Virus record (IMG/VR): IMGVR_UViG_3300050821_017216
Span: 55,900 to 119,899 of that record
From: a virus
Direction: 5' to 3' (one strand)
DNA length: 64,000 nt
The translations under genes were made by a program, and so were the position numbers. This document shows positions 8,481 to 15,288 of this stretch, piece by piece. Within the stretch, counting starts at the first letter, position 1. Each line of letters opens with the position of its first letter. The notes under the pieces were generated by a model. That model did not search any database. It was not told where the DNA came from and saw only the letters and a list, made by a program, of their open reading frames with translations.

Positions 8481-8902
8481 GTCTCGAGAAGACCGCAGCC
8501 GAGATCGCGCGCACCCTGCGGCGGGAGGCTCGCCAGTCGGGGCTGGCGCAGCGGTACTGGTCCGGCTGGAAGGTCCTGCTCTCGTTCGGTCCCTACGTGG
8601 ACGCCTTCGACGAGGGGACGCTGCGCGTCGCCGAGGACGTCGTCGAGCAGCTGACTGGCAAGAGGCCGGACGCGACCGATCACGCCACCACGCGCGCGGT
8701 CGACCGGGGGCGGTGGCACCTGTCGGCGAGCTGGCGCGGCGGGAACGACGTCGGGGACGGACGCGCGCGGCTGGGCGAGCTGGTGTCCGAGATCGGGGTC
8801 CCGGAGAGTGAGCGCGCCGGCCGCCAGCCCGCGCGCGTGTTCGGGGCGACTGGCCCGAGCGCCCAGGTCACGCACTGGATCTGGTCCGAGGTGGTGTCGT
8901 GA
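8477..8902 (+). CDS. Hypothetical protein
   Basis: 141 residues from GTG 8477. No signal peptide or membrane helix. The middle (RGRWHLSASWRGGNDVGDGRARLGELVSE) is compatible with a small alpha/beta domain. Coupled to both neighbours by overlapping stop and start codons. Not recognised. Confidence 0.6.
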   Translation: MSLEKTAAEIARTLRREARQSGLAQRYWSGWKVLLSFGPYVDAFDEGTLRVAEDVVEQLTGKRPDATDHATTRAVDRGRWHLSASWRGGNDVGDGRARLGELVSEIGVPESERAGRQPARVFGATGPSAQVTHWIWSEVVS

Positions 8903-9132
8903 GGGTCGCGAGCGGCACGCGTGTGGGGCTCTGCGAGCACATCACCAAGGACGCCACCACGGTGATGATGCTCGAGGTGCGGACCGACGAGGGACAGATC
9001 CTCGTCTTCTTGTGCGCCGCCTGCAGCCCGCGGTACGCGGTCACGGGCGACCTGCAGCCGCTGGTGAAGCGGCAGATCGTGGTGGGCCAAGGAGGCTGGA
9101 GCGTGAAGGTCGAAGTGGAGGCGCCGTCGTGA
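8899..9132 (+). CDS. Small hypothetical protein with CxxC
   Basis: 77 residues from GTG 8899. LCEHITKDATTVMMLEVRTDEG and VFLCAACSPRY suggest a beta-rich zinc-binding mini-domain. Coupled by GTGA overlaps. Not recognised. Confidence 0.6.
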   Translation: MRVASGTRVGLCEHITKDATTVMMLEVRTDEGQILVFLCAACSPRYAVTGDLQPLVKRQIVVGQGGWSVKVEVEAPS

Positions 9133-9350
9133 GCGACGAGACCGTCACGCTCTACTGCGTGGAGCGCAGGCACCTGGACGACCTGCGCGCCGTGTCCAGC
9201 AGGCTCGCGAGCGGCGCGTTCATGGACGCGGTCTCCCGCAAGGAGGCCGCCATGGCCATCATGTCGGCCGTGCGGTTCGCCGAGGTGCTCGACGCGCTGC
9301 GCGGTCCCGGCGAGCTGGAGGTGCACGTCTGCCCGAAGGGGGAGCCGTGA
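9129..9350 (+). CDS. Small hypothetical protein
   Basis: 73 residues from GTG 9129 (GTGA overlap). Helical core with FAEVLDALRGPGELEVHVCPKG at the end. No recognised family. Confidence 0.55.
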   Translation: MSDETVTLYCVERRHLDDLRAVSSRLASGAFMDAVSRKEAAMAIMSAVRFAEVLDALRGPGELEVHVCPKGEP

Positions 9351-9709
9351 GAGACCGGAACACCCGCCGCCAGCTGCGCAAGAAGCTCGGGGTCCTCGCC
9401 GAGCAGGCGCGCGTCGCGCGCGGGCGCCTGTTCTCCGCCGAGGCGAGCCTGGCGGAGCTGCAGGCTGCCATCGCCGCCGAGGCGCAGGGCGACGCCGTGG
9501 CACGGTCTACCCACGAGTCGGTGCGGGCGTCGGTGGTGGATGGGATCGAGGCGTACGTCCAGGCGCTGGCGCACCTGGTCGACGCCGACGACAGGCAGGC
9601 GTCGGTCGCTTACCGGGACGACGAGCTGTTCCTGCAGCTACTCGGGAAGAGCTCCTCCAGGAGACCGCGCGCCGGAGCGTCGGCAAGACCGACTTCGCGC
9701 TGCTCCTGA
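9347..9709 (+). CDS. Hypothetical coiled-coil protein, possibly frameshifted into the next gene
   Basis: 120 residues from GTG 9347. The helical body (LRKKLGVLAEQARVARGR, then FSAEASLAELQAAIAAEA) runs to DDRQASVAYRDDELFLQLLG at about 9645; after that the frame turns Arg/Ser/Pro-rich and stops. The neighbouring frame over the same bases becomes protein-like (EELLQETARRSVGKTDFALL) and runs into the next gene. Either a programmed or accidental frameshift joins the two, or both are independent overlapping genes. Confidence 0.55.
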   Translation: MRDRNTRRQLRKKLGVLAEQARVARGRLFSAEASLAELQAAIAAEAQGDAVARSTHESVRASVVDGIEAYVQALAHLVDADDRQASVAYRDDELFLQLLGKSSSRRPRAGASARPTSRCS

Positions 9710-9747
9710 CATCCATCGACCACACGGCGATCCGGCTGTACGGGACG

Positions 9748-11223
9748 TTGCCTGGCAGCCTGCGCGACCTCCACGGCGCGGCGTTCGTCGAGGCGGCCAG
9801 CGAGGCGCTCGCGCACGACGACTTCACCGGTACGCTGCTCGGGGACCCGAAGTGGGTCGAGATGCGCGGGCGCTGGGTCCGGCTCGGCTGGCACGACACC
9901 ACCGACGCGACGTTCAACGACGCGTTCGTCCGGGCCGTCGTCGAGCGCGTGGCCACGATCCACGACGCGCGCGGCGAGGATGCCGTGCAGAGCGGCCTCA
10001 CCATCCAGGACACGGTGCTCGACGATCAGCTCGAGAGGGTCCGCCCGGAGATGCGCGAGCATATGATCCGGGCGTTCAAGGAGCGCCTGGACCGCGAGTA
10101 CGCGGCGCTGCCGGTGAACCGTGACGTCACCGTCACGCTCGACGGCGAGGACGCGCGCCAGCTACGCAGGGTCGCGGACCGCTGGGGCACGACACCAAGC
10201 GGCGCGGCGGAGCGGATCGCCCATGAAGCGTTGGTCCACGAGGCGACCCGACTCACCGCCGAGGACGCGCGACGGTCGGCCGCGCTGGACGTCGTTGGCG
10301 ATTTCCTCCAGGCCACGGACACGCCAAACCAGCCCACCGCCTACTCCGATCACGACCTCATGCGACGCGGTCGGATCGTCTGGGAGGCGTCCTACGCGGA
10401 CGGGATGACCGACGAGGGGCTGCGCGACGCGATCGGGCGGTTGAACGTGGGCTCCCCGTATCCCGACGACATCGTCCTCTTCTCCGCGAAGTGGGCGGTG
10501 CACGCCTTCCAGCGGCTGATGACGAGCCACACGTTCGCGGCCGCGCTCATGTGCTCGGACGTCCAGCGCGAGGTTCTGGCGGGCATCGAGGAGCAGTGGG
10601 ACGCGTTCCTCGTGATCGTGCCGAACGGGATGCTCATCGCGGGGGAGCTCGAGTTCTCGCGCGTCCTGGTCGCGACCTACTCGTTCGGTGCCAGGATGAT
10701 CCTGCTGACGACGGGCGGCCCCAACCTGAACCTGCGGGTGGGCCTCGCGGGGTGCGTCACCGACGAGGCCCCGACGCTGGCTGACTTGCTCGTCAGCGAC
10801 GGCACCGACCTCCACGAGGACGCCGTCACCCGGCGGTGCCTCATCATGGCCAAGCGCCTGGTGGCGGGGCTCCTGCTCAACCTGCAGGACGCCGGCACGC
10901 ACAAGATCCGCAAGGTGGAGGCGCGCTCGAAGGGTAAGGGGCGCGAGGCGGCGCCCGAGCACCGCATCGTGACCGTCGGCGCGCCGATCGAGATCGACTG
11001 CCGCGACGCGGTCAAGGAGTACATCGAGCGCGGCACGCGGAGCTCTGAGAAGACAGGGCGGCAGCACCGCGGCGCGCCGACGGTGCAGTGGATGGTCCGC
11101 GGACACTACCGCATGCAGGCCTGCGGACCGCAGCACACGCTGCGTCGAAAGACGTGGATAAGGCCGTTTTGGAAGGGGAACGAGGCCGCCCTCATCCAGA
11201 CGCGAGCGAGGATGCATACATGA
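9748..11223 (+). CDS. Large phage-type hypothetical protein with RGHYRMQ...RPFWKG C-terminus
   Basis: 491 residues from TTG 9748, but coding in this frame clearly extends upstream (RSVGKTDFALLLTSIDHTA) with no ATG, GTG or good TTG, so the true 5' end is uncertain; see the preceding gene. Visible parts: a helical N-terminal half, a middle with LIAGELEFSRVLVATYSFGARMI, and a C-terminal VQWMVRGHYRMQACGP with RRKTWIRPFWKG, a signature shared by mobile-element and phage hypothetical proteins of unknown function. Its stop overlaps the next ATG. Confidence 0.75.
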   Translation: MPGSLRDLHGAAFVEAASEALAHDDFTGTLLGDPKWVEMRGRWVRLGWHDTTDATFNDAFVRAVVERVATIHDARGEDAVQSGLTIQDTVLDDQLERVRPEMREHMIRAFKERLDREYAALPVNRDVTVTLDGEDARQLRRVADRWGTTPSGAAERIAHEALVHEATRLTAEDARRSAALDVVGDFLQATDTPNQPTAYSDHDLMRRGRIVWEASYADGMTDEGLRDAIGRLNVGSPYPDDIVLFSAKWAVHAFQRLMTSHTFAAALMCSDVQREVLAGIEEQWDAFLVIVPNGMLIAGELEFSRVLVATYSFGARMILLTTGGPNLNLRVGLAGCVTDEAPTLADLLVSDGTDLHEDAVTRRCLIMAKRLVAGLLLNLQDAGTHKIRKVEARSKGKGREAAPEHRIVTVGAPIEIDCRDAVKEYIERGTRSSEKTGRQHRGAPTVQWMVRGHYRMQACGPQHTLRRKTWIRPFWKGNEAALIQTRARMHT

Positions 11224-11504
11224 CTGACGAAGACAACACACGCGCGGCGGGCGGCCGCGCGCGCGCCGAGCCGACGATGGGACGAAACGTCGCAGAGTGC
11301 GAGCGGTTCGCCGAGCAGAATGGGTTCACCGGGGCCGTCGCCGGGCACTTCCCCGACCTGCCCTTCCCGCCGCCACCCACGTTCCTGCCGGAGCCGTCGG
11401 TGACGCTACCGCCTCGGCACACTCGGTCCGCTCCGATCCCGCGGACGATCGTCGATCGGGTGAAGCTGTTCAACCGCAACAATGGAGACAGATCCGATGA
11501 GTGA
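11220..11504 (+). CDS. Proline-rich hypothetical protein
   Basis: 94 residues; ATG 11220 overlaps the preceding stop (ATGA). Low-complexity middle (DLPFPPPPTFLPEPSVTLPP) between two short charged segments; probably extended or disordered. Not recognised. Confidence 0.5.
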   Translation: MTDEDNTRAAGGRARAEPTMGRNVAECERFAEQNGFTGAVAGHFPDLPFPPPPTFLPEPSVTLPPRHTRSAPIPRTIVDRVKLFNRNNGDRSDE

Positions 11505-11673
11505 CGAGGTGACCAAGATGGAAGACCGCGACCTTCAGCGCGTCGCGCGCATGGAGCTATGCGCGGTCGGTGTGGCGTATCTGGCGACCGAAGATAGAGA
11601 CCCAGAGATCGCCGAGCAGATCGTGCGGGCGATGATCGAGTACCTCGACGGCGAAGAGAGGGTGGGCCTCTGA
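11497..11673 (+). CDS. Small helical acidic protein
   Basis: 58 residues from ATG 11497, favoured over ATG 11482 because GGAG precedes it by about eight bases and it overlaps the previous gene end only slightly. Helical, acidic (YLATEDRDPEIAEQIVRAMI). Not recognised. Confidence 0.5.
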   Translation: MSDEVTKMEDRDLQRVARMELCAVGVAYLATEDRDPEIAEQIVRAMIEYLDGEERVGL

Positions 11674-12404
11674 TGCGGGACCGCAAGCCGATCGCGGTCG
11701 ACAAGGTGCGCTCGGGCGGCGTCGACGTCGAGGTGTTCTACGACTTCCGCGAACACACCTTCTTCTTCGAGGCGCCCGGCACGCGCAGTCGCGAGCACGC
11801 ATCAACTTTCACCGAGGTGTGTCGCCTGCTCGATCAGGTCTACGAGGAGGCAGAGCCGCTGGACTGGAGGCCGGTCATCCTCGTCACGCTCCACGAGAAG
11901 TACGACGACCACGACCACTCGATCCGAACCAAGATCGTCGAGGGCGCGTCGGTGCATCTCGAGTTCCGCCGCTGCGAGCTGTCGCCGCGACCCGACCGCG
12001 CCGAGGTGGTAGAGCGCATCGCACGCGAACGGGAGCGGGAAGGTCGGAAAGGTAGGGGCGGTAGAGATGACGGTCCGATCGAGCGCGAGGGGTACCTCGA
12101 GCGCGAGCACGCGGTCGACTTCGAGGCGGGCGAGCCCAACGACTACGACCGCGAGAGGCGGGCGAAGACGCTCGACCGACCGGAAAACTACTCGAACAGG
12201 AGCGGCGTCGTGGAGCTCCCGTACGACGAGGAGACGTGGCGCGGCCTCTGCTCGCTCAAGCGCGCGATCGACGAGCTGCACGCGAGGGTCGAGGCGCTTA
12301 TCGGGCGGGTCGACTTCCGCAACCAGCTGCGGCGCTTCGCGCTGGGCGCGAGTACCCCGTTGCTTTCCGCCCCGCACAACGCGGCGATTGGAGACGAGTC
12401 GTGA
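11673..12404 (+). CDS. Hypothetical acidic protein
   Basis: 243 residues, coupled to the previous gene (TGATG). N-terminal beta-rich part (VDVEVFYDFREHTFFFEAPG), then a strongly charged Arg/Glu-rich linker at about 120-170 (REREREGRKGRGGRDD), then a helical C-terminal segment. No enzyme motif. Function unknown. Confidence 0.65.
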   Translation: MRDRKPIAVDKVRSGGVDVEVFYDFREHTFFFEAPGTRSREHASTFTEVCRLLDQVYEEAEPLDWRPVILVTLHEKYDDHDHSIRTKIVEGASVHLEFRRCELSPRPDRAEVVERIAREREREGRKGRGGRDDGPIEREGYLEREHAVDFEAGEPNDYDRERRAKTLDRPENYSNRSGVVELPYDEETWRGLCSLKRAIDELHARVEALIGRVDFRNQLRRFALGASTPLLSAPHNAAIGDES

Positions 12405-12625
12405 CCGACATCTCCATCCAGTGGCAGGGCACGCACGTCTGCGGCGACTTCCACTGCGAGTGCGGGGCGTACGCGCACGTCTGCGGGGCCACCGGCATGT
12501 TCAGTATTCGGTGCCACAGGTGCGGGGTCGTCTGGAGCGTGCCGACCACGCTGAAGCTGGAGCGGTCGCCGAACGCGGACGGGGACGTCGACACGAGCAC
12601 GTACGAGGCCGATAGGGAACCATGA
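12401..12625 (+). CDS. Small zinc-ribbon-like protein
   Basis: 74 residues from GTG 12401 (GTGA overlap). CGDFHCECGAYAHVCG followed by CHRCGVVWSVP gives a convincing four- to six-cysteine zinc-ribbon. Typical of small phage proteins; role unknown. Confidence 0.65.
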   Translation: MTDISIQWQGTHVCGDFHCECGAYAHVCGATGMFSIRCHRCGVVWSVPTTLKLERSPNADGDVDTSTYEADREP

Positions 12626-12720
12626 ACATCTATCTGTCGGACTTCCGCGAGCGCCTGGCGCAGTACGCGGCCACGAACGTGGAGTGCGCACGATTCCAGC
12701 TCGATGGAGATATCAGATGA
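12622..12720 (+). CDS. Very small hypothetical protein
   Basis: 32 residues (ATG 12622 to TGA 12718-12720). It exactly fills the space between two coupled genes, overlapping both by four bases (ATGA at each end), which is the main reason to call it. Helical, mildly amphipathic. Confidence 0.45.
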   Translation: MNIYLSDFRERLAQYAATNVECARFQLDGDIR

Positions 12721-12953
12721 TGGATCCAAAGGTCTTCGGACCCAACCTCAACCGGCTCATGGACGGAGAGGTCGATGACGCGTTCTGGCTATCGCACGTC
12801 GGCGACCTGTCGCAGTGCCAGCTCGGCGCGTTCTACGTCGCGATGCGGCTCGGCGAGCGGGAGCGCGGCGAGAAGCGCGCGCGCAGCGCTGCGCTCGACC
12901 AGGTGCTCGCGACGCTCGGTGTGCCGCGGTCGTGGATGGCGAGGGGGCGATGA
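12717..12953 (+). CDS. Small hypothetical protein
   Basis: 78 residues from ATG 12717 (followed at once by a second ATG). A helical, Arg-rich segment (LGERERGEKRARSAALDQVL) dominates the second half. Overlaps both neighbours by four bases. Not recognised. Confidence 0.55.
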   Translation: MMDPKVFGPNLNRLMDGEVDDAFWLSHVGDLSQCQLGAFYVAMRLGERERGEKRARSAALDQVLATLGVPRSWMARGR

Positions 12954-13093
12954 GGTTCGCGGCGTGGCTGGACCAGGTGCTCGGACCGCCGTTGAGCGGG
13001 CTCGCGATGCTCGCGCTGGTGGGCGCCCTGTCGGGGTTCTCCGCGTACGTGGCCCACAAGACTCTCGGCTACATCTTCCGGGACAGGCCATGA
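12950..13093 (+). CDS. Small membrane protein
   Basis: 47 residues from ATG 12950. Hydrophobic stretch LSGLAMLALVGALSGFSAYV (residues 15-34) flanked by charged ends, consistent with one helix. Coupled on both sides. Function unknown; a lysis accessory or membrane-tether role cannot be excluded. Confidence 0.5.
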   Translation: MRFAAWLDQVLGPPLSGLAMLALVGALSGFSAYVAHKTLGYIFRDRP

Positions 13094-13323
13094 AGCGAGT
13101 GAACGACGTTGAGCTGTTCGTCGTGTACGACCACCCGAGGGACTACCCTGGCCACTTCATCGTGCGCCGGTGGGTCGTGCGCCCGTGGGGCGTCGCCGAC
13201 CCGACGGACGACTTCGCGTTCGCCGACACGCTGGAGGCGGTGCGCGAGGAGGTGCCACGAGGGCTCCACCGAGTACCGAGGCAACCCGGCGAGGACCCAG
13301 CTATCGTGGAGACGTGGCTTTGA
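13090..13323 (+). CDS. Conserved phage-type hypothetical protein (YDHPRDYP family)
   Basis: 77 residues from ATG 13090. VYDHPRDYPGHFIVRRWVV and the ending VPRGLHRVPRQPGEDPAIVE match a compact protein family common in phage and prophage genomes, unassigned in function. Good confidence in the gene, none in the role. Confidence 0.75.
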   Translation: MKRVNDVELFVVYDHPRDYPGHFIVRRWVVRPWGVADPTDDFAFADTLEAVREEVPRGLHRVPRQPGEDPAIVETWL

Positions 13324-13748
13324 CCCAGCGAGACGCCGACCTGGAGCTCCTGAACGAGCTCCTCAACAAGCACGCCGACGAGCTGACCGACGTCGAGGTC
13401 GAGAAGTTCGCGAGCATGCGGTTCGACCTCACCGCGGGCCTGCGCGGCGAGCGCTTCCAGCAGCTCACCGACGCGCAGCGCGACTGGGCGACGGCGGTCC
13501 GCGAGCGGGTCGCCCCGACCTACGCGAACCTCGTCAGCCGTGGGCTCGTCCCGAAGGGGACGCCCACGACCGAGTCGCGGGCGCTCGACGCGATGCTGTC
13601 TGGCCCGAAGCTCCGGCCGCCCCCGATCCCGAGACCGTCCAGCACCGCGCCGCCGCGGGCGAGCAAGCGGCACTGCGGGCGCGCGGACGAGGGGTGCTAC
13701 GCGTTCGTCAACGGGGACTGCTCGTGCGAGTGCTGCACGAGTGGATGA
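13314..13748 (+). CDS. Hypothetical protein with Cys-rich C-terminus
   Basis: 144 residues from GTG 13314; TTG 13320 is the alternative and would make a TTGA overlap. Long N-terminal helix (LELLNELLNKHADELTDVEV), Pro-rich linker, and a C-terminal Cys cluster (HCGRADEGCYAFVNGDCSCE) that may bind metal. Last gene of the rightward early operon. Confidence 0.6.
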   Translation: MALTQRDADLELLNELLNKHADELTDVEVEKFASMRFDLTAGLRGERFQQLTDAQRDWATAVRERVAPTYANLVSRGLVPKGTPTTESRALDAMLSGPKLRPPPIPRPSSTAPPRASKRHCGRADEGCYAFVNGDCSCECCTSG

Positions 13749-13754
13749 AGGGGC

Positions 13755-13782
13755 TTGCCGTCAAGTTTTACGCGCGTACAAT
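13755..13782 (+). promoter_or_regulatory. Leaderless-type promoter of the AbrB-Doc locus
   Basis: TTGCCG (13755-13760), 16 bases, TACAAT (13777-13782), then seven bases to the ATG at 13790. Transcription should start at or next to the A of the ATG, leaving no room for a ribosome binding site. Confidence 0.65.
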
Positions 13783-13789
13783 GTTGGCC

Positions 13790-14071
13790 ATGACCATCGA
13801 GCGGCACATCACCAAGGTCGGCAACAGCCTCGGTATCCTCATCCCTAGGGACATCGTGGAAGCGATGGGTGTAGAGAGCGGCACGCCTGTCCGGTTGTCG
13901 CTCGTGGGTCGTCAGCTCGTCATCGAACCGACTGACGCTATGATGAGCGAGCAGGTATTTCAGCGCGCCTTCGCTGCCGTGCTGCGACGCGAGGCCCCCG
14001 TGTTCCAGGGGCTTGCGGACTACGACGCGGGGCGTACGGCGAAGGAACCCACCCGAGCGCGCCGGCGATGA
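13790..14071 (+). CDS. AbrB/MazE-type antitoxin
   Basis: 93 residues. MTIERHITKVGNSLGILIPR, then VEAMGVESGTPVRLSLVG and QLVIEPTD, is a full SpoVT-AbrB swapped-hairpin DNA-binding domain in the first 50 residues; the C-terminal 40 residues should wrap the toxin. The start is fixed by a -10 box seven bases upstream. The next gene overlaps its stop by four bases. AbrB-type antitoxins are expected to neutralise the neighbouring Doc and to repress their own promoter; no operator was identified. Confidence 0.9.
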   Translation: MTIERHITKVGNSLGILIPRDIVEAMGVESGTPVRLSLVGRQLVIEPTDAMMSEQVFQRAFAAVLRREAPVFQGLADYDAGRTAKEPTRARRR

Positions 14072-14460
14072 TCTTCCTGTCCGCGGACTACGTGGTCCGC
14101 ATGCACGAGGCGCTGCTGGAGAAGTGGGGCGGCGAGGAGGGCGGCGGCCACCGCGGCCGCCAATACGAGGGCGTCGAGGCAGCCGTGCAGGCTGTCCACA
14201 ACTCGTACTACGAGTCGGTGCCGGAGTTGGCCGCCGCCTATGCCGTCTACATCGTTCAGGGGCACGTCTTCATGGACGGCAACAAACGGAGCGGGTGGGC
14301 CGCGCTTTCCACGTTCCTGGAGGCCAACGGAGGCAGTTGCGTCGCTTCGGTGGAGCATCGGCTGCGAGCGATGATCGAACTGCAGTCACGGGCAGAGAGT
14401 GGGCAGCGGACAGACACGCTTATCGCCTGGCTCGTGCAGACTCTCGACCTGCGAGGCTAG
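14068..14460 (+). CDS. doc: Doc-type Fic-domain toxin
   Basis: 130 residues. The Fic core HVFMDGNKRSGWAAL matches HxFx(D/E)GNxR; upstream HRGRQYEGVEAAVQA and later AYAVYIVQGHVF match the Doc (death-on-curing) subgroup. Doc enzymes inactivate elongation factor Tu by phosphorylation, using the Fic fold; the active-site His, Asp, Gly, Asn and Arg are all present. ATG 14068 overlaps the antitoxin stop (ATGA). The toxin-second order fits co-translation. Confidence 0.92.
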   Translation: MIFLSADYVVRMHEALLEKWGGEEGGGHRGRQYEGVEAAVQAVHNSYYESVPELAAAYAVYIVQGHVFMDGNKRSGWAALSTFLEANGGSCVASVEHRLRAMIELQSRAESGQRTDTLIAWLVQTLDLRG

Positions 14461-14462
14461 CC

Positions 14463-14672
14463 ATGGTGTACACGGTCATCTCTTGGAAGGAAGACGGGAT
14501 CTGGTCAGCGATGAGCCCATCCGTATCCGGCGTGTTCGGTCTCGGTCGAACGCAGGCGCACGCGGAGCGGGACTTCGTGGACGCCCTCCATACGTTGTTG
14601 GGTTACTTGGGTGAGATCGGCGAGCCGGCACCACGACCGAAGAACATCATTACGTCCACAGTACGTGTCTGA
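14463..14672 (+). CDS. HicB-like protein
   Basis: 69 residues, three bases after the Doc stop. MVYTVISWKEDGIWSAMSPS, SGVFGLGRTQAHAERDFVDAL and the LGEIGEPAPRPK end match the partial RNase-H fold of HicB antitoxins (no DNA-binding tail is visible). No HicA toxin is adjacent. It may be an orphan antitoxin or a third component of the Doc locus. Confidence 0.65.
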   Translation: MVYTVISWKEDGIWSAMSPSVSGVFGLGRTQAHAERDFVDALHTLLGYLGEIGEPAPRPKNIITSTVRV

Positions 14673-14785
14673 TGCCCAAGACCTGGTTGAAGCAGCAGGC
14701 CACGAAGCGCGGGTGCTTCATGGGGGGCCTCGTCGAGGAGTTCGTCATCCGTTCGCTAGCCGGACGCGCACCGTGGCGACCGTAA
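14672..14785 (+). CDS. Tiny protein ending the Doc locus
   Basis: 37 residues from ATG 14672, overlapping the HicB-like stop (TGATG). MPKTWLKQQATKRGCFMGGL is basic and helical; it lacks the HicA double-stranded RNA-binding fold and catalytic His. Stop at 14783-14785, a few bases before the end of the converging operon. Real coding status uncertain. Confidence 0.4.
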   Translation: MPKTWLKQQATKRGCFMGGLVEEFVIRSLAGRAPWRP

Positions 14786-14791
14786 GCGCGC

Positions 14792-15058
14792 TTAGCCGTG
14801 CCCGATGTTGATGATCCCCTGCACGGCCCCCTCGATGGGGATGACGAGGTTCGCGACGTCGGCGCTGGCCCTCAAGATGTTTAGGAAGACCGTCCACGCG
14901 TCGGGTCCAGGCACTACCTTGGCGTCGGACCACGACTTGACGACGACCGCGATCTCGTCGTCCGGCATCGCGCCGGACAGCATGCGCTCGAGCTGGACGA
15001 CGGGGATGCCTGGGAACGCGTCCAGCACCTGGGCGGCGACGGCGGCGCGATCCGTCAC
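14792..15058 (-). CDS. Hypothetical protein
   Basis: 88 residues from GTG 15058, overlapping the stop of the lipoprotein (GTGA); a longer frame exists but its extension lies over the lipoprotein gene and is Arg/Pro-rich. Helical (AAVAAQVLDAFPGIPVVQLE) with a C-terminal hydrophobic segment VANLVIPIEGAVQGIINIG. Last gene of the leftward operon. Not recognised. Confidence 0.6.
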   Translation of the reverse strand: MTDRAAVAAQVLDAFPGIPVVQLERMLSGAMPDDEIAVVVKSWSDAKVVPGPDAWTVFLNILRASADVANLVIPIEGAVQGIINIGHG

Positions 15059-15288
15059 TGGCACGGCGTCCCGGAGTCGAACGGCTCGAGCTTCTGGTCG
15101 CGGATGACGGCCTGCAAGGACGCCTGGGTGGCGCAGACGAGGATGGCGGCGTTGCTGTCCGCGTCGAGGTACTTGTACGCCATCGCGCTCGAGTGCGCGG
15201 CGTTCTCGATGTTGTGGACGTCCGCGTCGGGGAGGCCGCGCGAGCAGCTGACCGCCGAGAGCGCGGCGATGACGAGTAGGGCCCTCAT
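15055..15288 (-). CDS. Small lipoprotein
   Basis: 77 residues. MRALLVIAALSAVSC is a short type II signal with a lipobox (LSAVSC), so Cys15 should be lipidated; 62 residues remain. The mature part is helical (NIENAAHSSAMAYKYLDADS) with two more cysteines. Phage-encoded lipoproteins often act in superinfection exclusion or as Rz1-type spanins; there is no Rz partner in this operon, so the role stays open. Confidence 0.65.
   Translation of the reverse strand: MRALLVIAALSAVSCSRGLPDADVHNIENAAHSSAMAYKYLDADSNAAILVCATQASLQAVIRDQKLEPFDSGTPCQ

Noticed and set aside
14672-14785. HicA toxin behind the HicB-like gene
   Set aside because: The 37-residue product is too short and lacks the HicA fold and catalytic His.
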